A stretch of DNA of 64,000 bases from Leptodactylus fallax (lineage: Eukaryota > Chordata > Amphibia > Anura > Leptodactylidae): assembly GCA_947044405.1 (NCBI GenBank), contig CAMRHE010000012.1, positions 10,350,001 to 10,414,000 of the forward strand. The letters are read 5' to 3'. Numbering within the stretch: position 1 is the first letter of the stretch; each line of letters begins with the position of its first letter. A model generated the notes under the pieces. The model had not been told where the DNA came from, made no database searches, and was given only the letters and a program-made list of their open reading frames with translations. This document shows positions 11,032-25,564 of this stretch, piece after piece. The position numbers were made by a program, and so were the translations under genes.

Positions 11032-12160
11032 ACTTATCTCTTGTGATAAAGAAATAATGGCAACTAGGTAGTCTCCATTGAGTCTATGCGAATGCCATCA
11101 GTTGACAAAACCCAGAGGATCCCAGTAAGTGGCACGGCAGCAACTGCAGGTGTACGTTAAATTTGCAGACCAGGTGGATGACTTGGCATAGATTGCTGTT
11201 AACTGGACAAACCTTCTTTATAGATGTTGAATGAAATTGATGTGGAGGAGAAGCAGATGGAGATGGTAACGTTAATGACCATGTTCTTGTTGTGGATGTG
11301 GCCTGGATACAAAAAAGATCAAGGGGAGAAGGAAAAGAACGGTCTTGATCACTTGGTACCAATGCCAATTCTATTTTGCTACATCAGCTGGTGACACCAA
11401 TTCATGTGAGTACCCATAGCAGGGAATAGAGCATCGGTCACACAAGTGCACTGGCACTCCATTCACAAGGAGGAAGCATGAGGGACTTTTGGCTGTCAGG
11501 TGATGCCAGAACACCATACACATGTCTTTCTTCTGTATTTTCACTGTACAATGCCTGTTGCAGCGGCCATTTTAATTAGTGTGAGACAAATTGCAAAGTA
11601 TTCTATTTTATTAAAAACCAAACTATTTGAAATATTTGGGTAGAACCCAGCTCAAAACAAAATTGGTTCACCTCTTGTTATGAATAAAACAACATGATTC
11701 TTGATTTACATGCCTATTGGGATCTAAAACTGAATAACACAGGAATATTTGGAGACCTCTACAAGGTACTGGGATTAGGTTTATAACCAATTTGCAGCTG
11801 ACAGACTCCCTTTAAGTAAGTGAAAGCACTAACTGATTACCGGATTATCTTCATTACTAGCTGTTTGGTTTTGCAGATTACCCCATGTCCATAATGAAGC
11901 AAAGCAACTAAACTAAGTTGCTATAATACATTAAAAATGCATCAAAAATGCATTTTGAGAGAGGCATGTAAAACAAACAGTGATAATGATTAATATTAAA
12001 TAAAACACAAAATACATGCCTTTTATGTGTGTTTTAGATGCTTTTTTTTTTTTTTTAAATCACTTACATGTATTTTCTTTTATTACAAGATTTTCTTTTT
12101 TACTTCTTGATAATTCTTGTACAGCTGAAATTCACAAGACCCCTTCATGAAATACATTGC
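11032..12160. other. No recognised feature
   Basis: Apart from a T-run near 12041-12055 I see no gene, terminal repeat or known family in this stretch or in 10622-11002. Confidence 0.5.
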
Positions 12161-12175
12161 CTGCAAAAGTTTTTA

Positions 12176-12774
12176 TGTTTAATCAATGTTTATTAAAGAA
12201 TTTTCAGTACAATACAAAATAAGAAACCAATAGGCAATATAAACCAACAAAGGCGCAGAGGCGCGCAGGCCTCGCCCAGACACAAAAGGCTAGGGGAGAA
12301 CCCCACCCATTGTTTTGAAACACAATATACTAACAATGGGGTGAGGGCCCAGCTATATGAGATCATATGAACAACATCTGCATAGAACCGAGGGACGGAC
12401 AAAACAGACAAGGGGAGCACACAACGGGAACTACAATCTGGAAGACACATGAGGGAGATAAGGAGGGGGAAGGGGAGCATCAGGGGGAAGGTAGAAAGAC
12501 CAGTAGCTGCTGAAGAGGAAAGTGAGAAGAGAATAATAAAGTAAAGTAAAGTAAATTCCGGATCATGAGAAGAAAGAGAAGAACTCGGACGATTCCTGAA
12601 ACACCACCCAAGGCCGCCAAAGGGCATCAAATTTGGAGGCATCGGAGAAATCCTCCACCACCAGGGCCTCCATTCTCCTTATTAGGAGAAGCTCCTTTAG
12701 GAATTCAACCAGGGAAGGCGCAGTAGTACTTCGCCAGCACCTGGTAATGACGGTTCTGGCGGTCGTGAGAAAGC
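12176..12774 (-). mobile_element. 5'-truncated LINE 3' end with 14-bp target duplication
   Basis: TGCAAAAGTTTTTA occurs at 12162-12175 and again at 12775-12788. The 599-bp insert between them reads on the minus strand toward an AATAAACATTGATTAAACA-like A-rich end at 12176-12195. A retroposed 3' tail with a long target duplication is the expected product of target-primed reverse transcription. The open frame of 149 codons on this strand has no recognisable domain. The Tx1/L1 group is likely from style only. Confidence 0.75.
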
Positions 12775-12788
12775 TGCAAAAGTTTTTA

Positions 12789-15030
12789 GAACACTATTAG
12801 GCTAAGACTACACACCGGTTTTGGTCAAGCAACATAAAAATCACAATGTTATCAGTGATTGTAAGCCAAAAACCATATTGGATTAAAAACACAGAACATC
12901 TTATCTCTTATTATTATCTCTGTGTGGTCTCTCACAACCCCTTTAACAGAAAGTATTTGTTCATGCAGGGAGTTGTTTCAATATAAAAATAACAAAGGAA
13001 GAAGTAACTAAAGGGATGCCAGGAGGAAAAAGGGAGGGGGGAGAGAGAGTCCATGAAAATCTTTTGTCAATGTCTGCAAGAAAAAGAGATCAGAGTCAAT
13101 GGGAGTGGTAGGCTATAGTCTGGTGTACACCACAGACCACCAAGGTGGCTCTGGAGCAACAATGTACAATGAAGGGAAACTCCCATCATGGGGAGATGGT
13201 CAGGATATGCTGAATTTCTAGTGAGGCCAGGGGGGTGCATTAAACACTAAAGACTAAATGTACAAAATAATCCCTCTCTTGAAGGGGTGTCTAGGCACAT
13301 GCATGCAACTGTCTTAGAACAAGTGGGGAAGAGGTTGGGTGGTAATCATTCTATTAAATGGAAGACTTGGTGGAGCCTGAATTGGTCACTTTGAGGGAGA
13401 AAAATGTCCATGAAATTGGCGGTGTAAATAACATAATGCCAGATATAACGTGGATGGCTTTTTGGTGCTACAATCCAAAGAACGTACTATTCAAACCAGG
13501 CAGGATCATTGTAAAAAATTGAAAGCTCCGTGGATGGGTATAACTGGCATTTATATTGGAAATTAAAACTTCTCCATAAATCTAGGGAGTGAGTTGTAAA
13601 TCGGGAGTGTGTGGCCAACACACCTGCAGGAAACCAATAGCCCACATCAATCCATTAAGAGAGTAGGGTGCAAGGGCAGAGGATTCCAACATGGGATATT
13701 CAACATGCAGTACCAGCTCAGAAGTAAATGTATATTAACTGGGCTAATTGTGCTGCCCGATCACAATTAAAAGTTTGGCAAAGAGAAACCCTTCTATGAT
13801 AAAACATCTGTTTATCTGTTTTATGTTGAGCTATCCTAAGACATTTACCCCTCTAAATAAATCGGGAAATAAGTGATTATATGGAGGCAAACATGAGGGC
13901 GGTTATAGACAAGGGTAAAAATCTAAAAAGGTATAGAAACCTAGGAAAGACCACCATTTTTATGGTATAAACACTCCTTAGCCACGAGAGGGAAGGAGCT
14001 TCTGGATAAGTAGAGCATAATTCCATTAGGTCAGGGAGGTCCTATGAGGGGTAAGGTTTATTCCCAAGTAAGTAATGTAATGGTCCCTTTTATGAAAGCC
14101 AAAGTTATCCAGCCATGTTGTGCAGAGGAGTATTAATGAATTCTAACATTCTCGGGGCCTGGTGGGTAGGGATAAAACCTTCCTGTTTGGTCGCTGCAAA
14201 ATAGAGCTGATATAGGCTTATTTTCCCAGCCATAATAGATGAAAATATTTTTAAATCTAAGTTTAATAGGAAAAATCGATTGGTAGTTCTTAACTGAATG
14301 GGGATCTCGCTTGGGTTTAGGGATGACTGATGTTTGTGCTATATAAAATTCCAGGGGAATTTGTGTACCATGAAGAAGGAGTTTACACTAAGGCTTACGG
14401 GTGAGGACTCATTTTTTATAATAGAGTATCAGGTGAAGGGACAATATTCTTTTATTAAATTACCATTCTGCTTCTAATTTCCAGTAATCCATAAACTCCT
14501 TCCCTTGTGATTAATACCCCGATTGTTTGCTCACTAAGACCCCAGTCAAACATGCCTACACACACGAAACCAATGTTAGGATGTTCCAAACAGATACATA
14601 GTTTCTAGGAAAATGATGAGCAAATTCAATAAACTCAGAAAGGTGTGAAATAGAATTTTTTTTTTTCTTTAATATGAAATACTTCAGTCCACATTGGTAA
14701 TCTTTTAATAAAGCATTGACTATGCTGTAGAAACTGTAAATTACTTACAACTTGTGGACACTTGGCTTCAAAATTTACATTTTTGCCACTAGCTTAGTTC
14801 CTTGTTCAGAATGTCCAATGTCTAGAAAATGCGTTCTTTTCTATTTTATGTATATGCATTTCCATTTCCGATTTCTTTATTATATATTTTAAAAAATTGT
14901 ATCTAGATTAATTTTTTCATTCATTTATTCATTTCTTATTAAAAATAAAGTTTGACTTGTTTACAAATAAGAAAGTGAAATATGTACGGAAATATTTGAA
15001 GCAGATTCTGTATATTTGAACAGTAGAGCA
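12789..15030. other. No recognised feature
   Basis: More than 2 kb without a supported gene or repeat assignment. A purine-rich patch lies near 13020-13050. Parts may be old noncoding LINE sequence, but I could not find a diagnostic motif. Confidence 0.5.
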
Positions 15031-15033
15031 TTA

Positions 15034-15323
15034 GGGGCTGTTCACAATACAGAAAAAGAAGAGGAATGGGGCAGACAATCGGTTCAGATTCCTCTTCATT
15101 TTCTGCCCCCTATTCTGCTTTGCTATTCCTGAATGGGCCTAATCCGCAGGATGTCTCGAGCTGCAGAACGCACTGCAGAACATGCTGCAAGATTGAGCAG
15201 GACACTTATTGTTTTTTCAGGGCTCTGCTCCGATCACTGCCTTCCATTGAATACAATGGGAGGTACAATCAGAGCAGAATCTGCCTCAAAATTAGCACCA
15301 GATTCTGCCATGTGAACTGGCCC
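15034..15323. mobile_element. Probable MITE with imperfect inverted ends
   Basis: GGGGCTGTTCACAATACAGA at the left edge and TCTGCCATGTGAACTGGCCC at the right edge are imperfect inverted copies. The body is noncoding. The family resembles the TTCACA-ended Harbinger MITEs, but the flanking duplication is not clear. Confidence 0.5.
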
Positions 15324-16091
15324 ATAGGGAACTGCCTGCTGACAGCTCTCATGAGTATGTTCACATGATGGACTTTGGTGCTGATTTTGAGGTGAATTCT
15401 GACCCATTCATCTGAGCATATCAGCAAACTTTCTGCTGTGGGACACCAGAGGGTCAGAAATGGAAGATGAATTTGAAGCAGAAGTCCACCTCAAATTCCT
15501 GCTCCATTTCTGCAATGTGAAGTATATTAGGACAAAGTTGCTACACCAGGGGTCGGCAACCCCCGGTATGCGTGCCAAGAGTGGCACGCAAGGCATATTT
15601 CCCTGGCACGGCAGCCCGTGTCCTCAACCAGCAGTTTCGCTCGGACCGAACACAGCCGAAACGAAACTGCTATTATTATACTCGGGGGTCTCTTCAGACC
15701 CCCAAGTATAATAAGCGGAGCCTCAGGAGAAGTGATGAAACATAAAAAAAACAATGTACTCACCATTCCTACGCTCCGCAGCCGCTGTGTTGTCTTCGGG
15801 CACTTCTGCCTGAAGACAGCAACAACTGACAGGACCTCTGGGGTCACGTCTGGCGTCATTACGCGACGTGACCCCTGAGACCCGATCAGCGGTCACTGAC
15901 TACAGGCAGAAGCGCCCGAAGAGAACACAGCGGCTGCAGAGCGTAGGAATGGTGAGTACATTGTTTTTTTATGTTTGTCACCTCTCTTGGCCCTCCACTT
16001 ATTATACTCTGGGGTCTGAAGAGACCCGACAGTATAATAATAGCTAGTAAGTGGCGACAATTGGAACATTATAAAAGTTGGAACATTATAC

Positions 16092-16372
16092 TGTGTGCAG
16101 GTGCCACTATGGGACATAATTCACTGTGCAGAGGCCGCTATGGGACATAATACCGTGTGAAGGGGCCGCTATGAGACATAATACCGTGTGCAGGGGCCGC
16201 TATGGAATATAATATCGTGTGCAGTGGCCGCTATGGGACATACCACCATGTGCAGCGGCCGCTATGGGACATAATACCGTGTGCAGGGGCCACTATGGGA
16301 CATAATACCGTGTGCAGGGGCCGCTATGGGACATAATACTGTGTGCAGGGGCCACTATGGGACATTATTCTG
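16092..16372. repeat. 31-bp tandem array inside the hAT element
   Basis: About nine units built on GTGTGCAGGGGCCGCTATGG followed by GACATAATACC. Units differ by point changes. The units abut directly, with no unique spacers. Confidence 0.85.
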
Positions 16373-16870
16373 TATAACGGTGTGTTTTCTGTAATAAGGA
16401 TGTGTTTTTGCACAGAAAATACAGGCATTTTTTTTTTTTTTGGAAAAATGCACCATGTGAATGCAGTTTTACATCGAAGTGAAAGTTCCAGTGGCCTAAG
16501 AATATAGCTGAATCCAGATACATAATGTGTATTCACCATAAGGGTGCTGCCATGCGGTGCTCTTGGACACATACATTTACCACTAATTGGGGGGCGGAGC
16601 CTGACCGCGGAGAGAGATGGCAGCTTGATCTGTGAGCTCTGTCATCAGTGAGCCCACAATCGCCTTCATTAGCAGCTATTTACCCCAAAATGGTCAAAAT
16701 TGGTAGAGATAGACCCGCTGATCCTCCGGAGACCGTTAAAAACTCGCACTTGCAGGCGGATATGAGAGGCAGCCACGGACTCCGATGGTGACAGCGCGCT
16801 AGCAGACAGAAACACATCACTCATTACCAAGGGATTCCTTAAAAAAGCTCTGTCCCAGGCTGTCGCCCCG

Positions 16871-17120
16871 GTGTTAATGGAATTAGCAGACCTCCGTGCT
16901 GACATCAGGACTACAGGAAGAAGGGTGGCGATTTTAGAGCAAAACCAAGCAGAGGCCCTGAGTTTGTCACACACTACGGCTGACAGGTTAGAAGCTCACA
17001 CTGACCATCTTAATAAATCCTATCTACTTCTAGAAGATTTGGAGAATAGGAACAGAAGGCGTAACGTACGGATCAGGGGCCTCCCTGAGAAACACACTGC
17101 TGAAGCACTAAGGAATGTTA
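16871..17120 (+). pseudogene. L1 ORF1p coiled-coil fragment
   Basis: A heptad-rich helix (ELADLRADIRTTGRRVAILE, then SHTTADRLEAHTDHLN) leads into LEDLENRNRRRNVRIRGLPE, the conserved start of the ORF1p RNA-binding domain. The protein is cut a few residues later by the internal deletion. ORF1p normally trimerises and coats L1 RNA in the cytoplasm. Confidence 0.8.
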
Positions 17121-17121
17121 C

Positions 17122-19029
17122 TTGCTGAAATTTGGATTTCCGACCCCATTCGTCACAGCAATTTTCACCCTCTATGCAAAGCCGCACGCAAAACTAAAAA
17201 TTAATGGAACCCTGTCCAACACTTTTTACATCACCATTGGCACCAGACAGGGATGTCCTCTATCTCCCACCTTATTTATCTTGGTGTTGGAAACACTGCT
17301 GCAGATGGTCAGACAGGACCCCAGAGTCAAGGGGGCTACAGTAGGAGACTTTACCCTTCAAGTCACAGACGATGTGCTATTTGTCATCTCCAACCCAGAA
17401 GAAGGGTTACCGGCTATCACAGAACTTCTACTCCACTTTGGCAGGGTATCCAGATATAAAGCAAATCTCTCTAAGTCGGAGGTGCTAAACATAACCCTAT
17501 CGAACTCAAGAGTAAATAGGCTAAAAAAGAACACTCCTTTCCAATGGACGACGAATTCATTAAAGTACTTAGGGGTCAAACTTACGCCCGACCTAGATGA
17601 CTTGTATGCCAGCAACTTTGTCCCTCTTCTAGAGGAGCTGAAGCGAGATCTGTCCGCCTATGATAAACTGCCACTCTCATGGTTCGGCAAGAAAAACCTG
17701 ATTCAAACCTATCTGGTTCCCAAGGTACTCTACAAATTGACCATGTTGCCGATTTACATTCCCAAGGCATTCTTCACCTCTCTTCGTAGCATCTTCACAA
17801 AATTTATATGGAGGAAGCGTACCTCTAGAATCGCTTGATCACTCCTTATTAAGCACAAATCTGCAGGAGGCATAGGCCTGCCTAATCTTCAGCAGTATTA
17901 TAAAGCAATTCAACTGGGATGGTGGGCGTCATTGACAACACCTCTGGAGAAGTCAACTTACGACAAAAATGGGTCAGCTCTCTCAGATCTATGGCTACCT
18001 CCTAGGACACAGAGAACGACCCAAACAAAATGCCCCCTGATTCGTGGAGCATTGGAGATCTGGAACAAGCTTGGCCCCAAACTAGCCCCTTCACCCTCAC
18101 CTATTCTCCCAGCAGGTCTAATACCGCACTTACTACAAGACACGTCAGAGCCATATAATTCTGTCTGGAGCGCTCTAAACACCTTATCTTTGAAAGACAT
18201 CTCCGATGGTAGCTCGATACAGCCATGGAATGATTACACAACCATGCTTCCTGACCTCAATCTCACCTTCCTTCACAAACAACACCTAAGGCACTACCTT
18301 AGCTGCTTTAATGCAACTTTTCGGTTACGGAAGGAACTGACGCCCTTTGAAAAGCTACTACTCTCTAACACCAAACTGCTGTGGAAAACGTCCAACCTGC
18401 TACACAACTATATAGCTCCTGTAACATCCTACAAACCGGCCTTCCTTATTAGCTGGGAAAAGGAACTCAAAATCATATTAGACGATAACGAAGTTAAAAC
18501 AGTCTTACGCTCCTCTCACGGTTTTTCCACCTGCATACGGATGAAGGAAAATCACTACAAGCTTCTCTCTAGGTGGTACAGACCACCGGACTGGCTCTTC
18601 AACAAACATCTGTCGGCGGAAGACACATGCTGGCGTTGTTCCGCCCATCCAGGAACGTATTTACACCTATGGTGGACCTGTCCTATCATTCAACCTTACT
18701 GGTCAGAAATACAGGACTGTATGAGAAGAGTTTTTCACTCCGCCATAACCCTCACACCTACAATAATATTCCTCGCCCTTCCCACTGACAAATATAGGCC
18801 CAACAGGGACCGTCTAGCCACACACCTCATCTCAGCAGCTAAATTGCTAATCCCCCAATTCTGGCTCCAGACCACGGGACCCCCTGTTTCGCTGTGGAAG
18901 ACTAAGGTCCAAGAAATAGCGAGGTTCGAGGAACTTATGAGCTGGAGGACCAGGACCCATGATCGCTTCCTAAAACTTTGGTCCCCGTGGATACAATACT
19001 TCAAGAGGCATCCAACATGCCACCCTTAG
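17122..19029 (+). pseudogene. L1 ORF2p reverse transcriptase and C-terminal domain
   Basis: One reading frame spans the region with a single in-frame TGA at 17836-17838 (after KRTSRIA). The RT palm shows TRQGCPLSPTLFILVLE (motif B). The catalytic box reads VTDDV, where L1 elements normally have YADD. The thumb and the long L1 C-terminal domain follow, including a Cys-rich patch CWRCSAHPGTYLHLWWTCP near 18630-18685, typical of the L1 C-terminal zinc-knuckle-like motif. The endonuclease domain and RT motifs 0-A are deleted. The nonsense codon and altered catalytic box make it inactive. Confidence 0.85.
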
Positions 19030-19859
19030 TCCGGTCCTGAACCACCACCACTGTGACAACTGAGGACAGCCGCAGCCCACAACACCTAGGGCACTCGGCT
19101 ATTACAGGAACAGCATCCAGACGTACCCGAAGGTCCAACGGCTAAAGTCTACTCTGGCCCCCTCTCTTCTTTCTCTACGCCCTTCTCGGCTCCTTTCTAC
19201 ACTTTCCCCGCTTGCACTCCCTCCTACGTGCCTGTCCCCCTCCCAGTCTCCCCTGTGTCATACTTCTTCACTAGGCCCCTCCTTGCCATCCCTCTACTAA
19301 CACGACCCTACTTACCTTACTCCCAGATTCCAATGTTCACCTACTTCAGAGTTGAATTCAACGACAAGACCCAAAGATCCTGTGTGGTCTCTACCCAGTA
19401 CTGGGTGCTGAGTAGTATAAAAGCTAAGTACCTTTACGTACCATACGACATCACCTGTAAGCATTGCTGTAACACGCTACATTGTATTAGAGAATGAGCA
19501 TTTCTTGTCGATGAATGTATTTGTTGATATCTGTTATCTCTACTGTTATGGTAAAAACCAATAAAAAACTTTGAATAAAAAAAAACAAAAAAAAACATTT
19601 ACCACTAATTGGGGGCTGTACATGGACTTTCATTGCTTCTAATCGAAAAGTACAGGCACGTCCCAGGAAATAGCAGTAAACGCATGCGTCCTAAATCATC
19701 TGGTGGCAGCACTTCTGTGTTATGGTTTGTGGTATATGACTTTAGTTTAGGGGTCATCAGACTTACAATTATTGACCGGCACTCCGAGTACCTCATCTTT
19801 GATTTTTTAATTAAAATCGGCACGCTGAACAAAAAAGGTTGCCTACCCCTGTGCTACAC

Positions 19860-20439
19860 CATACTATTTTGATGAAAGTGAGCTGTTGCTGCAAATTGGG
19901 AGCTAGCATTTCCTTATCACACATATTCAACAGACTAAATGTGGTGAATATTTATTTTTATGTTATACTGCACGATTTAGTATAGTATTCCCATTTTATT
20001 CTTCTCAGGCAACCTACCGAGAATTTCCCATACCATTACACAACCAACACAGTTTAGCCTTTTAAGAGACTTTTTATAGTGTCTCACTGGGAACATTATC
20101 AATGGTTGAGTTTAACATGCCATTCTGTATTTAAGGGAGCAAACCGTTTCAGCTGATAGTGGAGCAGATGGTTTGAACCATGACTTAAGAGAAGAGGCGT
20201 AGCTAGTGGGGGCAGGGGGGGGTGGTGGCCCCACTGACTCCGTGGTGCCCACCCCGGGGCCACCATAAACACATTTAGTACTTTCAACTATATTGATGTC
20301 TGAAGGTCTTCTGGCTTACAAGGCGCCATGACCACAGAAAAGATGTCTTCTTCCTGATGAAGGCAGGTGCACTGACATCACAGTAATGCGCTTCATGTCC
20401 TGAGATGCAGTCGTCCTGTCTATCACAAACAGAAAGATA
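19860..20439. other. Mostly unrecognised; GGCGTAGCTAG repeat fragment
   Basis: Near 20196-20265 the text AGGCGTAGCTAGTGGGGGCA matches the terminus of a dispersed element whose inverse ATAGCTACGCCCCTG appears at 46547-46561. Nothing else is recognised here. Confidence 0.4.
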
Positions 20440-21345
20440 TTTCAGTTCTCTGTATGGAGTGATCTCCGTTTAGGTCGGTGTTGGTTGTACAGTCTGACCG
20501 CAGTGGGGTGGAAAGGCTTCCAATAGCGTTTCTTCTCACACTAAGGGTGAAGTAGTCAGTCACTGACAGTACTGCCCAGTGCTATCACGGTCTCATGCAT
20601 GGGATGGGGCTTATTCTCCCGCATGGAGCTCACCACAGACAGTATCCTTCTGTTACCCACCACCTGCACTGGGTCCAGGGGGTTCCCCAGGACAGAGCTG
20701 GCCCTTCTAATCAGCTTGTCAAGTTTATTTCTATCCCTAGTTGATATACTGCTCCCCCAGCAGGCCACTCCAAAGAAGATGGCTGATGCCACTACTGAGT
20801 TGAAAAAAGTCCTAAGAAGTGCCCCCTGGTCTCCAAAGGCTCTCAGCCTCCTAAGAAGGTAGACCCTGCTGTGGCCCTTCCTGTACAGGACCTCCATGTG
20901 ATCTGCCCAGTCCAGCTTATTATTAAGGAGCACACCCAGGTATTTATAGGTGTTGACAAAGTCGATGCCTGTCTCCTGGATGTCCACTGGTTTAGGAGGG
21001 CATCTGCATTTACGGAAGTCCACCATCATCTCCTTGGTCATCCCTGCGTTAATTTTCAGGTGGTTCTGCTGTCACCAGTCTACAAAAACCCGGTTCAGTT
21101 CTCTGTACTCCCTGTCATCACTGTCTGTGGTGAGGCCTACTATTGCAGAGTCGTCAGAATATTTCTGTGGGTAGCAGCTAGACGAGTTGATCCTAAAATC
21201 TGCAGTGTACATTGTGAAGAGGAAAGGGGAAAGAACTGTACCCTGAGGTGCCCCCGTATTACAGATCACGGTATCTGACACACAGTCCCGGTCTCTGAGT
21301 AGCCCTGACTGTATGGTGTTAAAAGCACCGGAGAAATCATCTTGA
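20440..21345 (-). pseudogene. L2/CR1-like LINE reverse transcriptase C-terminal half, copy 2
   Basis: This copy overlaps copy 1 (1-1300) in the RT palm and continues further 3'. It shows GAPQGTVLSPFLFTMYTADF, KYSDDSAIVGL (catalytic box), KTKEMMVDFRK-like sequence, NTYKYLGVLLNNKLDW (thumb) and the C-terminal stretch RNKLDKLIRRASSVLGNPLD. Frames switch near 21045-21070. It stops at about 21345 against Tc1-like sequence. Together the two copies cover motif A to the 3' region of one family. Confidence 0.85.
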
Positions 21346-22233
21346 GAAGCATTGGCTTGAGTTTGCTAAAAAGTTAGAAAAGTAAAAGATTGGAAATGGG
21401 TGATTTAGAGCGATAGACGAAAGTCAATAGATGGGCTCTGATGGGTGCAAATGGGTCTGGAAGAAAAAAGGGAAAAACAGGGCTGATGGATCGAGAAATT
21501 GAAGGAACTGTCAAGTTTGGTGGAGGATTCCTGATGATACGGGGTTGTTTCACAGCCAAAGGCATTAGATACTTGACCAGCATCGATGGTGGTCTCACTG
21601 ATGAGCTATAGGTGAGTATCCTACAAGACAAGCTACTTCGTACACTCAAGTACCATGGGTATGAAAAGGATTACAGTGTTCCAGCAGGACAACGACCCGA
21701 AGCATACGTCAAGATTAGCAAAGAAATGGTTTAATGACAATGAAGTAGAGGTGCTGAATTGGCCCCCACAGTCTCCAGACCTCAACCCAATCGATCAATT
21801 GTGGGCAGAGTTGAAGAAGATGCTGTATTCGTACCCAAGTGAGTTGACCAGTATGCACCAACATTGGAAACATGTAGCAGAGACCTGGGATCAGATTTTG
21901 GTAAAGACATGCTTGAATTTCATCGCGATCATATTCAGGATTCAGGCAGTGTTGAAAGCCAAAGGTGGATTTACAAAATACTAACAAAATAATAAAAATT
22001 AAAATTTAGATTTTTTTAGGAGCAAAAACAGTAACAATGCAATTACATGACAAGAATCTGCATAAGTAATCATATAGATTATAGAATCATATAAATAGTT
22101 GCAAGTCATAATTATGTATGAGATAGCCAAAATGATTGTCTATAAAATGACACATTCGAAGCTGTAGTGGATAGTGAGATACAGAGCCTGAAAGTCATAA
22201 GCACAAAACATTGTTACCCTTTTGCTCATCAGT
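21346..22233 (+). pseudogene. Tc1-like transposase relic (5'-truncated)
   Basis: Degenerate sequence 21480-21650 encodes the GGGFLMIRGCF-like part, then an open frame 21655-21984 encodes [18 protein letters not shown] and PPQSPDLNPIDQLWAEL. From the second catalytic Asp to the last catalytic position there are 34 residues, as in DD34E Tc1 elements, but the Glu is Asp (NPID). The right terminal repeat ends CTTTTGCTCATCAGTGTA near 22233. The left terminus and DNA-binding domain are gone. Confidence 0.8.
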
Positions 22234-22235
22234 GT

Positions 22236-22724
22236 ATATTCATAAATCCCTTTAATGACCCTTTACATTCATAATGCCCCAAACTATCTCTTATATAAAT
22301 AATGCACTATATATTCTTTATGCCCTCCCTTATAAATGAACTATCACCTATAGTCATAATGCCCTCAATGACCCCTTACATAAATGATCTCTCCTTATAT
22401 TCATAATGTCCACTAATAAGGGGGGGGGGGGTTATTTATACAAGGGGCATTATGAATATAGGGGGTCACTAGGGGGAATAATGAACATAAGAGGGGGGAT
22501 GTAAGGGGTCATTAGGGAGGCAGTATTTATCTCATGGGGCATAATATAAGGAGGCATTTAGGTGGCACTTGGGCTTTATTAAAGGGGTTTTCTAACTCAC
22601 TTATAGTGATGATCTATCTTCAGGACAAATTAACAAATTCCTAAAACTGTATCAACACTCATTTTGTTTCAGTAGTAACTTGCTGTCTAGTCCTTTCTTC
22701 AGACTGTTTCTGTCATATAAGTCC
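22236..22724. other. Low-complexity sequence with a G12 run
   Basis: Repeated phrases CATAATGCCC and CCCTTA(C/T)AT recur at irregular spacing on both strands between 22250 and 22560, giving a loose inverted pattern around a run of twelve G at about 22419-22430. No gene is seen. Confidence 0.5.
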
Positions 22725-22860
22725 TCTCAGTAGCCTGTTGCTTGGCCCTTGGCTTGAACTAGGAAAATCTGCTCACACAGCAGCAGGTCTCAGGCGGCAG
22801 CAAGATGATTGGTGTTTGGGGCCCCTGCAGCAATGTGGCAGTGGAAAGGGAAGATACCAG
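22725..22860 (+). repeat. Dispersed repeat related to 28180-28345
   Basis: CTTGGCTTGAACTAGG, CAGCAGCAG and AAGATGATTGGT occur here in the same order as in the reverse complement of 28180-28345. Identity and limits of the family are unknown to me. Confidence 0.5.
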
Positions 22861-22916
22861 TCTGCCTACCACTGTATCTAGATGCCATCTCAGCGTCTAG
22901 ATAATAATATAATATA

Positions 22917-24927
<2,011 letters not shown>

Positions 24928-24941
24928 TAAAGAGTAGGCTA

Positions 24942-25564
24942 ATTCAGATGGTCACTGGCATTGACTTGGCAGATGATCCTGCTCCTCTGCTCCTATCTAT
25001 CTTCCCGCGTAAGTTTCAGAATCATACCCGCAGGCTTTTGGGTTTCCTATTGGTAGCGGCGAAATCCGTTATCCCTAGATTATGGAAATCCCTGACGCCC
25101 CCCTCTCTACTGTCCTGGCTTAAAGAGATCCTAAGCATACGCAGCATGGAGAATTTTATCGCTGAATTGAAACATGACGATAGAGCCAATCAGCAAACAT
25201 GGCTCCTGTGGAACCATTTCTTCTACTCCACTGATTTTCAGTCTGCCTTCCCCTCTAAGTCCTCTTAATTTTTCCTTCACCCCCTCCCCTCTTATGTTGT
25301 TTTTCTCTCTTCCCTTCTACCATGGTATTAGTTATGTTTACCATGGTTTTTGTTCTTGAATTTAGTATTTGACTCTGCTGCGACAGAGCTTTTGTCTCCC
25401 TCCCCCCCATGTTCCTTCCTTGCTCCCTAATAGTCATTTCTTGTTCTCCCTACCCTACCCGCCTCCCTCCTGACCTTCCCTTGCCATGTATTTCTTTTAT
25501 TGTTGATGTCTTGTTTGGCCTGCTTTTTGGCATTATATGGAAATTTCAATAAAATTCTTAATGC
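24942..25564 (+). mobile_element. L1/Tx1-like LINE 3' end with 14-bp target duplication
   Basis: TAAAGAGTAGGCTA occurs at 24928-24941 and 25565-25578. The insert carries the last ~110 codons of an L1-type ORF2 (to about 25268), including LLGFLLVAAKSVIPRLWKS and a Trp-rich end. A pyrimidine-rich 3' UTR then ends in CAATAAAATTCTTAATGC. The 5' truncation plus long target duplication is typical of target-primed insertion. Confidence 0.85.

Larger units (their letters stand above)
16594..19594 (+). mobile_element. L1/Tx1-like LINE, internally deleted, with 21-bp target duplication
   Basis: A 21-base target duplication beginning ACATTTACCACTAATTGG lies at 16573-16593 and again at 19595-19615. The insert runs from a GC-rich 5' UTR, through an ORF1 coiled-coil segment, straight into the reverse transcriptase and C-terminus of ORF2. 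It ends in an AATAAAAAACTTTGAATAAA-type A-rich tail. About half of a full L1 is missing between ORF1 and the RT fingers (junction near 17120). Because both element ends and the target duplications are present, the deletion either preceded insertion or happened later inside the copy. Confidence 0.9.
15547..19851. mobile_element. hAT-type nonautonomous element with 8-bp target duplication, split by an L1
   Basis: TGCTACAC at 15539-15546 and 19852-19859 flanks the unit exactly. The termini are CAGGGGTCGGCAAC and GGTTGCCTACCCCTG, an inverted pair typical of hAT elements. Without the nested L1 (16594-19594 plus one target copy) the element is about 1.3 kb and noncoding. It contains a large internal palindrome at 15735-15975 around the GACGTGACCCC/ GGGGTCACGTC segments and a 31-bp tandem array at 16092-16372. 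Confidence 0.85.

Noticed and set aside
12193..12642. 149-codon minus-strand hydrophobic protein
   Set aside because: It lies wholly inside a target-duplication-flanked LINE tail and has no recognisable domain or start context.
22419..22430. G-quadruplex regulatory element
   Set aside because: A single uninterrupted G12 run in low-complexity intergenic DNA has no gene nearby, so there is no reason to call it regulatory.
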